The notes beneath the pieces are model-generated. The model ran no database searches and was not told where the DNA came from. It saw only the letters and a program-made list of their open reading frames with translations. A DNA stretch of 64,000 bases from positions 124,001-188,000 of the forward strand of contig JAWLBM010000002.1 of NCBI GenBank assembly GCA_041687675.1, written 5' to 3'. The DNA comes from JAWLBM01 sp041687675. GTDB lineage: Bacteria; Pseudomonadota; Alphaproteobacteria; Rhizobiales; Pleomorphomonadaceae. A program made the translations under genes and the position numbers. This document shows, piece after piece, positions 34,416 through 43,503 of this stretch (the stretch's first letter is position 1; each line of letters opens with the position of its first letter).

Positions 34416-35594
34416 TCAGGCGGCGGACGGGCCCGACGATCCCGACGGCGCGCCGCTGGCCGACGCCGGTCGGATCAGGTTGCGTAGCATCGCTTCCAGG
34501 CCGGAGCCGTCGGAGGCATGGAGATCCACCTTGCCGATCTTCTCGACCAGCCGCTCCAGGGTCTCCAGTTCCTTCAGCCGCATCAAGGTCGGGTTCTCGT
34601 CCATGAGCCGCGCCGTGTTGAGCAGCGAACGGGTGGCCGCCGTCTCCTCCTGCCGGCGGATCAGATTCGCCCGGGCGGTCCGCTCCGCATCGACGACCTT
34701 GTTGACGAGGTCGCGAATCTCGCCCGGCAGGATCATGTCCTTGACGCCGACCGCGTCGACGACCACGCCGAGTTCGTCTGTGCGAGCGACGAGGTAGGCC
34801 CGAACCTCCTCGTCGATCCGGTCCCTGGCCCCGAGCACCTCGTCGAGAGTGCGCCCGGAGACCGCCTCGCGGATGGCAAACTGCACCAGCCGGTAAAGGG
34901 TCGCCGACATGTCGGTCGTCGCACCGGCCGCCTTGATCGGGTTGGTGACCCGGTGGAAGCCGGACAGCGTCACCCGGATCTGGATCCGGTCCTTGGTGAG
35001 GAGCTCCTGTGCGGTCACCTCGAGGAGTTGTGGACGCAGGTCGATCTTGACGATCCGGATCGCCCACCTCGTCATCCAGAAGGCATGACGCCCAGCCTCC
35101 AGGACGCCATCAAGCTTGCCGTTTCGATAGAGGAGGCCCACCTCGTGGTCCTGCACGTCGACGAAGGTTGCGAGCCCCTGCGGGCTTACCCGTGCGACGG
35201 CGGCGATGTCGTCCTCGGCAATCCGGCCGTCGCTTTCGGTGACGTTGATCAGCCGGACGTCCACGCGGGTCGCGGCCGACCAGAAGACACGGCACTGGAG
35301 CGGGCCGACCGCGGTCGACGACGGGACACCGTCGAAGGAGATGAGCGCGACCTCGTCGGGGCCAGTCGTCACCACACGGAAGTTGTCGGCGGCGGCGCGC
35401 GGGTCGGCCGCCTCGATGAGGACATAGCGCTCGTGCGGAAACTCGCTGCGGGCAACGTTCAGGATCTCAATTCTCAAGTCGCGCCGCCATCGGTGCACGC
35501 GATGCACGCCCGGCCCGAGGATTCCGGCAAAGCGCCCGCCTCTCGTTAAGATGCCGCGCTGGCCGTCGGCGATGACCACCTTCCTGAACAACAC
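34416..35594 (-). CDS. SPFH/Band-7 (slipin-type) protein associated with tRNA-like RNAs
   Basis: 392 residues from the GTG at 35594, which follows GGAGGG by a proper spacing. The in-frame extension further upstream lacks an ATG and is compositionally non-coding. Residues 1-130 hold a divergent N-terminal repeat (VLFRKVVIADGQRGILTRG...LGPGVHRVHRW). Residues about 150-330 form the SPFH domain (VQDHEVGLLYRNGKLDGVLEAG, LLEVTAQELLTKDRIQIRV, VGVKDMILPGEIRDLVNKV). A coiled segment follows (EETAATRSLLNTARLMDENP). No membrane hairpin is visible, unlike classic slipins. Comparative genomics links this subgroup to RNA-repair systems with a cognate tRNA-like RNA, and two such sequences lie upstream here. 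Confidence 0.88.
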   Translation of the reverse strand: MLFRKVVIADGQRGILTRGGRFAGILGPGVHRVHRWRRDLRIEILNVARSEFPHERYVLIEAADPRAAADNFRVVTTGPDEVALISFDGVPSSTAVGPLQCRVFWSAATRVDVRLINVTESDGRIAEDDIAAVARVSPQGLATFVDVQDHEVGLLYRNGKLDGVLEAGRHAFWMTRWAIRIVKIDLRPQLLEVTAQELLTKDRIQIRVTLSGFHRVTNPIKAAGATTDMSATLYRLVQFAIREAVSGRTLDEVLGARDRIDEEVRAYLVARTDELGVVVDAVGVKDMILPGEIRDLVNKVVDAERTARANLIRRQEETAATRSLLNTARLMDENPTLMRLKELETLERLVEKIGKVDLHASDGSGLEAMLRNLIRPASASGAPSGSSGPSAA

Positions 35595-35854
35595 CTTTGG
35601 CGCCCTCCTGGAGCTGTCCGAACCCGTGGCTTCCCTGGTATGCGCGGTGCAATGGTTCCCCGGGCGTCCCCGCGAGGCGGGCGACGGGTCCGATCTTGAG
35701 CCGCGTTTTCCGGAACCCCTCGGCGGAGGCTCCGGGCCATCGCGGCGGTATCCGACCGGACGCAGGGTCGGCGCCCCGGTCGGCCCGCTCCCCGTCCGGC
35801 GAACCGGAGGCGGAGGGCGAACCGGCGGGACACCCGGTTCACCTGTTTTCGACG

Positions 35855-35871
35855 AACGGTTCACAGCCGTT
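35855..35871 (-). other. Hairpin directly after tRNA-like B
   Basis: Minus-strand AACGG, loop CTGTGAA, CCGTT: a 5-bp stem with a 7-nt loop abutting the CCA end of tRNA-like B. It looks like an isolated anticodon arm (loop C-U-GUG-A-A), but no D- or T-arm goes with it. It may mark RNA processing or termination; no T-tract follows. Confidence 0.45.
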
Positions 35872-35940
35872 GGTTGAGCTGGATTCGAACCAGCGACCCG
35901 AAGGTTAGCTACCTTCTGCTCTGACCACCTGAGCTATCAA
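35871..35940 (-). ncRNA. tRNA-like RNA B (non-canonical)
   Basis: Read on the minus strand: a 4-bp acceptor TTGA/TCAA, UA, D-arm GCTC/GAGC with an AGGTGGTCA loop, a 5-bp anticodon stem GAAGG/CCTTC, variable GGGTC, T-arm GCTGG-TTCGAAT-CCAGC, then an encoded CCA (35873-35871). The anticodon loop is TAGCTAA, with A at position 33 instead of the near-universal U and a palindromic TAGCTA. The nominal anticodon GCU would mean Ser, yet there is no long variable arm. The 5' end directly follows tRNA-like A. These features argue against a decoding tRNA. Confidence 0.75.
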
Positions 35941-35942
35941 TG

Positions 35943-36014
35943 TACATGCGTCCGGAATCGAACCGGAGACCTCCGGCCTCCGGCCGGCGCTCTCCCAGAC
36001 TGAGCTACGCATGC
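35943..36014 (-). ncRNA. tRNA-like RNA A (non-canonical)
   Basis: Read on the minus strand: a 7-bp acceptor GCATGCG/CGCATGT (terminal G-U), UA, D-arm GCTC/GAGC with an AGTCTGGGA loop, G26, a stem CCGGC/GCCGG closing only a 5-nt loop CGGAG, variable AGGTC, a perfect T-arm TCCGG-TTCGATT-CCGGA, and discriminator A. The D-to-T interval is 21 nt where a decoding tRNA has 22-23, so no 7-nt anticodon loop can form without breaking the stem. The tail reads CA rather than CCA and runs into tRNA-like B. Upstream of the slipin gene on the same strand. Confidence 0.75.
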
Positions 36015-36219
36015 GCGTCCGTCCGCAGCACACGGTTCTGCACGCAGCCGCGCTGGAGCGGTGAAACCCGATCCGGACACGGACAGACCACCGACCATTG
36101 CCGCATGCTGGCATTTTCGTCAATAGGATCGCCGGCGACGGCTGTCCTGTTTGCCGCGCACCGATCCGGACGCGGCGCCGGCCGCCTGCATTCCGGGACC
36201 TTGCCGCGGGGCTAACCCC

Positions 36220-37725
<1,506 letters not shown>

Positions 37726-37910
37726 GACCAACTCCCGATGAGGACGGCGTTCGCCCGGATGCTTGAAACGGCGCCGGGGGCGGATCGCGGCTTCGCGACT
37801 CGCCCCGGGAAACGCGGCATCGAACGAGGTTGGCGGCGGTCTGTACCACGGCCCGGTGACGGTGGGAAGGCACCCGATGACGCAGTGCGGAATCGGGCTC
37901 TCAATCGCGG

Positions 37911-38339
37911 TCAGGCCCGCGCCCGGTCCAGCCGCTCGCGGGCGGTCACGCCGCGGTCGGGCCAGGAGAGCATCGCGCCGGCCGGAACCCTGGCCGCGAG
38001 GAGGGCCCGGCGCAGCGCCGGCATCGAGGTCCGGCCGTCGAAGACCCGGACGACGAGTTCCACGGTTCCGCGGCCCTCCGCCCCCGGCGACGGGGTGACC
38101 CGCGCGTCCGTCACCTCCCCCGCCGCGCCGAGGGCATGGTCGACCCGGTCGGCGAGGTCGAAGCGGTAGGGATCGGCCAGCCGTCCGCCATCGGCCGAGG
38201 CCTCGAACCTCACCGTCACCACGCGGGCCGCCGCCTCCTCCGCCCGCTCGGACCTGCGCCGGCGGCTGGCGGAGACGACAGCGTGGGCCAGGATACCGGC
38301 CATCGCGGCGGCGCAGAGCCCGACGAAGGCGAAGGTCAT
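37911..38339 (-). CDS. Small membrane-anchored protein of unknown function
   Basis: 142 residues from the ATG at 38339; a TTG at 38351 with GGGAG upstream is the alternative. An N-terminal hydrophobic helix (MTFAFVGLCAAAMAGILAHAVVSA) is followed by an RRRR stop-transfer and a soluble domain of about 100 residues (VVTVRFEASADGG...ELVVRVFDG). I recognise no family. Good codon bias and the helix-plus-arginine topology support a real gene. Confidence 0.65.
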   Translation of the reverse strand: MTFAFVGLCAAAMAGILAHAVVSASRRRRSERAEEAAARVVTVRFEASADGGRLADPYRFDLADRVDHALGAAGEVTDARVTPSPGAEGRGTVELVVRVFDGRTSMPALRRALLAARVPAGAMLSWPDRGVTARERLDRARA

Positions 38340-38397
38340 GGCGTAGTCCAAGTCACTCCCCGTCCGGCGGGCGCCCCCGCTCGACCGGCGTGGGGCT

Positions 38398-38495
38398 TGG
38401 ACGGCACCCGTCCACCGCCCTCGACGTCATCCGGGCGACCCGGCGCCCAGGACCGTGGACGGCACCCGTCCACCGCCCCTCGACGTCATCCCGGC
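38398..38495. repeat. Direct repeat, two copies of about 38 bp
   Basis: The segment beginning TGGACGGCACCCGTCCACC and ending in CGACGTCATCC occurs at about 38398-38435 and again at about 38456-38494, differing by one inserted base. Each copy contains an internal GGACGG/CCGTCC palindrome. Confidence 0.75.
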
Positions 38496-38570
38496 GAAAG
38501 CCGGGATCCAGTGCCCGGCCGGGGTGCAGATGGCGAGGGGGCCTGGATCCCGGCGTTCGCCGGGATGACG
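38482..38570. repeat. REP-like inverted pair
   Basis: CGTCATCCCGGC...GCCGGGATCC (38482-38509) is matched by an inverted copy GGATCCCGGC...GCCGGGATGACG (38544-38570). Each arm is itself a hairpin (CCCGGC-GAAA-GCCGGG; CCCGGCG-TT-CGCCGGG). This is the usual layout of alphaproteobacterial extragenic palindromes. A degraded relative lies at about 49078-49165. Confidence 0.75.
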
Positions 38571-38690
38571 GAAAGCAGATGCACTCTGCAAGTCACCGGC
38601 TCAGCGGCAATGGATCATGCGGAAGGTTTGCACGACCGCGTCATTCGGTCAAGATTGCAACGATATAAACAACGGTGCCCCGCCGATCCC

Positions 38691-39413
38691 CTACCCCTCC
38701 GGCCGTCCCTTGAACCCCTTCGCCACCACGTACATCTCGACCGACTCCTGCCGGCTCGAGGGCGGCTTCATGTGGACGACCTGGGCGAAGTTCTGCTTGA
38801 GCACGGTCAGCAGGTCGGTCTCGGTGCCGCCGCGGAAGACCTTGGCGACGAAGGAGCCGCCGGGGTTGAGGACGTCGATGGCGAAGGCGGCGGCCACCTC
38901 GGCGAGGTAGGCGGTGCGCAGGTAGTCGGTCTTGTGGTGCCCCGTCGTCGGAGCGGCCATGTCGGAGAGGACGGCGTCCGGCGCCTCGCCGCCGAGGGCG
39001 TCGATCAGCGCCGCGGGCGCGTCCTCGTCGAGGAAGTCCTTCTGCAGCAGCACCACGCCGGGGATCGGATCCATCTCGAGGAAGTCGATGCCGACCACCA
39101 GCGGCCGGTCCGAGGTGGAGCCGACGCGCTTCGCCGAGACCTGGCACCAGCCGCCCGGCGCGGCGCCGAGGTCGACCACCCGGCTGCCCTTCTTCAGGAG
39201 CCGGTGCTTGTCGTCGATCTCGATCAGCTTGAAGGCCGCGCGCGAGCGCCAGCCCTCCTTGCGCGCCTTGACCACATAGGGATCGTTGAGCTGCCGCTCG
39301 AGCCAGCGCGTGGACGAAGCGGTGCGCCCGCGCGCGGTCTTCACGCGGACCTTGAGGCCTGTGTCGGCCCGGCCCTTGCCCTTGGGCTTGCTGGTCTTCT
39401 TCTCGTCGGCCAT
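38691..39413 (-). CDS. rlmE: 23S rRNA (uridine-2552-2'-O) methyltransferase RlmE
   Basis: 240 residues. It methylates U2552 in the 23S A-loop. The FtsJ Rossmann fold is evident: WRSRAAFKLIEIDDKHRLLK, SAM motif VVDLGAAPGGWCQV, catalytic D in LSDMAAPTTGHHKTD, and K in FVAKVFRGG, completing the K-D-K-E set. The basic N-terminus (KKTSKPKGKG) is longer than in E. coli. It ends the ppx-rlmE pair, 15 bp after the ppx stop. Confidence 0.95.
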   Translation of the reverse strand: MADEKKTSKPKGKGRADTGLKVRVKTARGRTASSTRWLERQLNDPYVVKARKEGWRSRAAFKLIEIDDKHRLLKKGSRVVDLGAAPGGWCQVSAKRVGSTSDRPLVVGIDFLEMDPIPGVVLLQKDFLDEDAPAALIDALGGEAPDAVLSDMAAPTTGHHKTDYLRTAYLAEVAAAFAIDVLNPGGSFVAKVFRGGTETDLLTVLKQNFAQVVHMKPPSSRQESVEMYVVAKGFKGRPEG

Positions 39414-39428
39414 GCCACCCCGCTCGCG

Positions 39429-40955
39429 TCAGCCCGGCCGCGGGCCGGGGGGCGGACGGCGCCGCCAGACACCGTCGCGGGCCATCAGCTCGACGAGGAT
39501 CCCCTCGCGCAGGCCCCGGTCCGCGACGCGCAGCCGGTCGCAGGGCCAGCGGCGGCGGATCGCCTCCAGGATGGCGCAGCCGGCGAGCACCAGGTCCGCC
39601 CGGTCGGCCCCGATGCACGGATTGGCGACGCGCTCGTCGAAGCCCATCGATGTCAGCCGCTCGATCATCCGGTCGACATCGCCGCCGTCGAGCCAGACCC
39701 CGTCCACCCGGCGGCGGTCGTAGCGCTTCAGCCCGAGGTGGATGCCGGCGAGCGTCGTGACCGTGCCGGAGGTGCCGAGCATGTGCACCCGCCCGCCGGC
39801 GACCATCCCGGCGAGTTCGTCGGCGCCGTCGAAGCCGTCCAGCATCTCCGCCACCTCGTCCACCATGGCGGCGAACACCTCGGGCGTGACGGCGACGCCG
39901 CCGTGCCGTTCCGAGAGCGTCACCACGCCGACGGGCAGCGAGGTCCAGGCCTTGATGAAGCGGGTGAGGCCGAAGCCCCTCGCCTGCCCGCGGTTGCGAA
40001 GGTCGAGCCAGACGAGTTCGGACGAGCCGCCGCCGATGTCGAACAGCACCACGCCCTCGGCCGTCGGGTCCACCAGGGTGGCGCAGCCGGCCACCGCGAG
40101 GCGCGCCTCCGTCTCGCGGTTGACGATCTCGAGGCCGAGGCCGGTCTCCGCGCGGACGCGCTCGAGGAACAACGGCCCGTTGTCGGCGAGGCGGCAGGCC
40201 TCCGTCGCGATCAGCCGCATCCGGCGGACCTCGAGCTCCTCCATCTTCATCCGGCAGATCGCCAGCGCCTCGACGGCCCGGTCCATCGCCGGCTCGCTGA
40301 GCCGCCCGGAGCGGCCGATGCCCTCGCCGAGGCGGACGATGCGCGAGAAGGCGTCGACCACCCGGAAGCCACGCTCCTGCGGCTCGGCGACGAGCAGGCG
40401 GCAGTTGTTGGTGCCGAGGTCGAGGGCGGCGTAGAGCGGCTGGGTGCCGCGCCGGCGCAGCACCGAGCGCGACACGGCCGGCGCGGGCGAACCCTCGCGT
40501 CCCCGCTCCTCGCGCGGCCGGCGGTCGCCGGATGGGTTCCCCTGCGGCGACGGGCCCTGGCGCATGCCGGGCCGCGAGGTCGTCTCGCTCAGGGGCTGGG
40601 ATCGTCGCAGCCCGCGCAGATCTGCCGCGGGCGGCGGCCCTGCCGGGGCCGCGACCGCGCCGTCACGCTTGCGGCGGCGCTGACGCGCGCGCTTGCCCGG
40701 CGCCTTCGCTTCGGTCGGGGACCGCGACCCGGCCCCCGTCTCGGTCATGGTTGTCTGCGGCGCGAGATCCCGCTCGATCCTGTCTGCGACCGGCGCCGCG
40801 GCCTTTGCCGCTCCGCCCCGCCGCTTGCGGCGCCTGCGCGCCGCCCGCTTCGACAGGCCCCCGGTGCCGATGCCGTCGGACGGAATCCCGTCCGCACGGC
40901 CGATGGCCCCGGAGACGGGACCGGCGCGGCCGTGTCCGTCGCCCGCGTCGATCAC
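39429..40955 (-). CDS. ppx: Ppx/GppA exopolyphosphatase with basic N-terminal extension
   Basis: 508 residues from a GTG with GGAGAG upstream; the catalytic fold begins only at residue about 172 (YAALDLGTNNCRLLV). It hydrolyses polyphosphate and/or pppGpp. ASKHA phosphate-binding motifs are present: DLGTNNCRL, a catalytic Glu in NRETEARLA, and DIGGGSSELV. Residues 1-170 are low complexity with two arginine clusters (KRAARRRRKRRGG, KRARQRRRKRDG), seen in related rhizobial proteins and perhaps binding RNA or polyphosphate. A downstream start is possible. Confidence 0.9.
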   Translation of the reverse strand: MIDAGDGHGRAGPVSGAIGRADGIPSDGIGTGGLSKRAARRRRKRRGGAAKAAAPVADRIERDLAPQTTMTETGAGSRSPTEAKAPGKRARQRRRKRDGAVAAPAGPPPAADLRGLRRSQPLSETTSRPGMRQGPSPQGNPSGDRRPREERGREGSPAPAVSRSVLRRRGTQPLYAALDLGTNNCRLLVAEPQERGFRVVDAFSRIVRLGEGIGRSGRLSEPAMDRAVEALAICRMKMEELEVRRMRLIATEACRLADNGPLFLERVRAETGLGLEIVNRETEARLAVAGCATLVDPTAEGVVLFDIGGGSSELVWLDLRNRGQARGFGLTRFIKAWTSLPVGVVTLSERHGGVAVTPEVFAAMVDEVAEMLDGFDGADELAGMVAGGRVHMLGTSGTVTTLAGIHLGLKRYDRRRVDGVWLDGGDVDRMIERLTSMGFDERVANPCIGADRADLVLAGCAILEAIRRRWPCDRLRVADRGLREGILVELMARDGVWRRRPPPGPRPG

Positions 40956-41078
40956 TTCATCTCTCCGGCGCCGCTCGCGAACCCCTTGTGGAGGCTCCAG
41001 CTTGCGGCGCGCATGCTTCTTCGTCGGGGAAGACCGTAGCAGGCGCCGGGCCGCTTGGCAAAGGTTCGCCGGACCGGC

Positions 41079-41726
41079 TCAGTCGACCTCGTCCGAGGGC
41101 ACCACATGGGTTTCGGCGTGGGCGCGCGCGACCCACTCGCGCATCGCCGGATGCGCGAAGACCGCCTCCATCCACGCCGCCTCGACCTCTCCGACGGGCA
41201 CCTGGTAGGTGTGCAGGCGGCTCGCCACCGGGGCGAAGAACGCGTCCGCCGCCCCGAAGGCGCCGAACAGGAACGGGCCGCCGGCGCCGAAACGCTTGCG
41301 GGCGGTCCGCCAGATCTCGCGGATGCGGCGGATGTCGGCGGCGGCGGCCGGGGTCGGCTCGCGCGGCGCCGGCGGTCGGCGGATGTTCATGGGGTAGTGG
41401 CCGCGCAGGGCGGTGAAGCCGGAGTGCATCTCGGCCACGATCGATCGCGCATGCGCCCGGGCCGCCCGGTCGGCGGGCCAGAGGCCGGCGTCCGGCGCCT
41501 TCTCGGCGAGGTATTCGACGATGGCGAGCGAATCCCACACGGTGACGTCGCCGTCGATGAGCACCGGCACCCGCCCCGCCGGCGAGTGCTCGGCGATGCG
41601 CGCGTGCATGTCCGCCGTGTCGAGGTCGATCACCACGTCGTCGAAGGGCAGGCCGCACGCGCGGGCGGCCAGCCAGGCGCGCAGCGACCATGTCGAATAG
41701 TTCGTATTGCCGATCACCAGCTTCAC
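41079..41726 (-). CDS. Glutathione S-transferase family protein
   Basis: 215 residues from the GTG at 41726 (GGGAGGG upstream). The N-terminal thioredoxin-fold domain has NTNYSTWSLRAWLAARACGLPFDD with a likely catalytic serine, GRVPVLIDG with the cis-proline, and WDSLAIVEYLAE with the glutathione-binding Asp-Ser. The all-helical C-terminal domain contains FGAADAFFAPVASRL. Substrate unknown. Divergent from the sugar-cluster regulator. Confidence 0.9.
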   Translation of the reverse strand: MKLVIGNTNYSTWSLRAWLAARACGLPFDDVVIDLDTADMHARIAEHSPAGRVPVLIDGDVTVWDSLAIVEYLAEKAPDAGLWPADRAARAHARSIVAEMHSGFTALRGHYPMNIRRPPAPREPTPAAAADIRRIREIWRTARKRFGAGGPFLFGAFGAADAFFAPVASRLHTYQVPVGEVEAAWMEAVFAHPAMREWVARAHAETHVVPSDEVD

Positions 41727-41838
41727 GGGCGCCCTCCCTTTGTGCGAGACCGCAGAGGATGCATGCGGCCGCGTCGAGCACAAGCCGGCGACACGTTTCG
41801 CGACTGCGAATGGCGCCGCTGCAGCGCAGCGACGAAAA

Positions 41839-41869
41839 CGTTTGCGCAAACGATTTGGATCGGCATACT
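41839..41869 (+). promoter_or_regulatory. LacI-family operator overlapping the sugar-cluster promoter
   Basis: CGTTTGCGCAAACG (41839-41852) is a perfect 14-bp palindrome with the central CG typical of LacI/GalR operators. The -35 TTTGCG (41841-41846) lies inside it, 17 bp before CATACT (41864-41869). Bound repressor would block the -35, so the regulator just downstream probably represses itself and the operon until the sugar ligand is present. Confidence 0.75.
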
Positions 41870-41966
41870 CGAATGTGGACAGGGCGATAGCCCAGCGGGA
41901 CCGGGGAGAAACCCCGGCCTGTCGCCGATCGGCCGCGGCCGCCGGCGGGTCGTCGATGGGGGGAGA

Positions 41967-42983
41967 ATGGCCACGATCAAGGACGTCGCGCGGCACGCCA
42001 ACGTGTCGTATACGACGGTGTCTCACGTGATCAACGACACGCGCCCGGTCGCCGCGGAGACGGCGCAGCGGGTGCGGGCGGCCATCCGCGAACTCGGCTA
42101 CATGCCGTCCGAGGTGGCGCGGGCGCTGAAGTCGAAGCGCACCCACATCGTCGGCATGATCGTCACCTCCACCTCCAATCCCTTCTTCGCGGCCGTGACC
42201 GGCGGCGTGGAGCGCGCCTGCTTCGACCGCGGCTACTCGCTGATGCTCTGCAACACCGACGACGTCGAGGAGCGGCTGAACGAGTACCTCGACACGCTGT
42301 TCGCCAAGCGCATCGACGCGCTGGTGGTGATGACGACCAACGCCAGCCCGGAGTTCCTTCGCCGGCTCAGGGAAATCGATTCGGTGCCGGTGGTGGCGAT
42401 CGACGCCGCCCCGGACACCGCCCGCACGGTGGTCAACGACGACTCCGATCTCGGCGGGCGGCTGGTCGCCGGCTTCCTGGCGAAGCGTGGCTTCCGGCGG
42501 ATCGCCTGCCTCGCCGGTCCCGAAGGGCATCCGCGCATGCGCGAGCGGCTGGCAGGGTTCGAGGCCGGCCTCGCCGAGCATGGCCTCGCGCTCGACCCGA
42601 CCCTGCTCGCCCACGAGCCGCTCACCATCGACGGCGGGGCCGCGGCGATCGCCCGCTTCCTCGCCCTGCCGCCGGAGGGCAGGCCCGAGGTGGTGTTCTG
42701 CTTCAACGACATGATGGCCGTCGGCGTGCTGCACGCCGCCCATGACGCCGGGCTCGGCATCCCCGACGACCTCTCGGTGGTCGGCTACGACGACATCGAG
42801 TTCGCCTCGCACACCATTCCGCCGCTCACCACCGTCCGCCAGCCGACCGCCGAGATCGGCGGAACGGCCGCCCGGGCGATCATCGACCACCTGGAGACAG
42901 GGGCCGCGCTGCCCGAGACCGTCTCGCTCGCCCCGGAACTGGTGGTGCGCGGATCGGTCCGCGGCGCACCAGCCCCGGGCTGA
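41967..42983 (+). CDS. LacI-family transcriptional repressor
   Basis: 338 residues with GGGGGGAGA before the ATG. The N-terminal HTH is ATIKDVARHANVSYTTVSHVINDTRPV and the hinge is LGYMPSEVARALKSKRT. A periplasmic-binding-protein-like sugar domain follows (VGMIVTSTSNPFFAAVTGGVE, CFNDMMAVGVLHAAHDAG, VVGYDDIEFASHTIPPLTTV). It is nearest to the RbsR/PurR branch. First gene of the cluster with its own operator upstream; the ligand is probably the imported sugar or its phosphate. Confidence 0.93.
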   Translation: MATIKDVARHANVSYTTVSHVINDTRPVAAETAQRVRAAIRELGYMPSEVARALKSKRTHIVGMIVTSTSNPFFAAVTGGVERACFDRGYSLMLCNTDDVEERLNEYLDTLFAKRIDALVVMTTNASPEFLRRLREIDSVPVVAIDAAPDTARTVVNDDSDLGGRLVAGFLAKRGFRRIACLAGPEGHPRMRERLAGFEAGLAEHGLALDPTLLAHEPLTIDGGAAAIARFLALPPEGRPEVVFCFNDMMAVGVLHAAHDAGLGIPDDLSVVGYDDIEFASHTIPPLTTVRQPTAEIGGTAARAIIDHLETGAALPETVSLAPELVVRGSVRGAPAPG

Positions 42984-43009
42984 CCCCGAACAGGAAAGGC
43001 ACAGGAACC

Positions 43010-43462
43010 ATGCTGAAAGGGCTCGATCCGCTGCTCAACGCCGAGGTCCTGCACGTGCTGCGCGCCATGGGGCACGGCGACGACCTCGTCGTCTGCGACA
43101 CCAACTTCCCGGCCGATTCCGTGGCCCGCGAGACCGTCTGGGGCGACCTCATCCGCATGGACGGCGTCACCGCCGCCCGGGCGGTCGAGGCGGTGCTCTC
43201 GGTGATGCCGCTGGACAGCTTCGTGCCCCATCCGGCCGAGCGGATGGAGGTGGTCGGCGAGCCCGACAAGGTGCTGCCGGTGCAGGAGGAGGTCCAGGCG
43301 GTGGTCGACCGCTACGAGCCGGAGGTCGGCAAGATGGGGTCGATCGAGCGGTTCGCCTTCTACGAGCGCGCCAAGACGGCCTATGCGGTGCTGGTGACCG
43401 GCGAGCGGCGCTTCTACGGCTGCTTCATCCTCAAGAAGGGCGTCATTCCGCCGGACGCCTGA
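43010..43462 (+). CDS. RbsD/FucU-family sugar mutarotase
   Basis: 150 residues, AGGAA upstream. It interconverts sugar anomers before phosphorylation. Length and PLLNAEVLHVLRAMGHGDDLVVCDTNFPA, MPLDSFVPHP and FYERAKTAYAVLVTGERRFYGCFILKKG match FucU (fucose mutarotase) better than RbsD. The His in MGHGD and Tyr/Asn near the C-terminus are the usual active-site residues. It lies between the repressor and the kinase. Confidence 0.9.
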   Translation: MLKGLDPLLNAEVLHVLRAMGHGDDLVVCDTNFPADSVARETVWGDLIRMDGVTAARAVEAVLSVMPLDSFVPHPAERMEVVGEPDKVLPVQEEVQAVVDRYEPEVGKMGSIERFAFYERAKTAYAVLVTGERRFYGCFILKKGVIPPDA

Positions 43463-43503
43463 TCGGGCGGCGCTGCGGACGGAACGGGAACGGGGGCGAT
43501 CAG

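Larger units (their letters stand above)
35595..36219. other. 625-bp non-coding region between slipin and guaB
   Basis: It holds the two tRNA-like sequences (35871-36014, minus strand) and a 277-bp stretch from tRNA-like B to the slipin start with no coding features. It also holds about 205 bp between guaB and tRNA-like A. Minus-strand TTGACG near 36115-36125 could be a -35 for the RNAs, but no good -10 follows. Confidence 0.6.
38352..38690. other. 339-bp non-coding region rich in repeats
   Basis: No gene. It contains two near-identical direct repeats and a REP-like inverted pair (listed separately), then an A/T-richer stretch (38640-38675) next to the rlmE stop. Confidence 0.7.

Noticed and set aside
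35595..35864. N-terminal extension of the slipin frame up to 35864
   Set aside because: It starts with a GTG inside the hairpin after tRNA-like B, is proline/arginine-rich without similarity, and a GTG with a strong Shine-Dalgarno at 35594 matches the family start.
35871..35940. Ordinary tRNA-Ser(GCU)
   Set aside because: Serine tRNAs have a long variable arm; this one has 5 nt, lacks U33 and has only four acceptor pairs.
36015..36130. Sigma-54 (RtcR-type) promoter for the tRNA-like RNAs
   Set aside because: No GG-N10-GC element with acceptable flanks was found on the minus strand.
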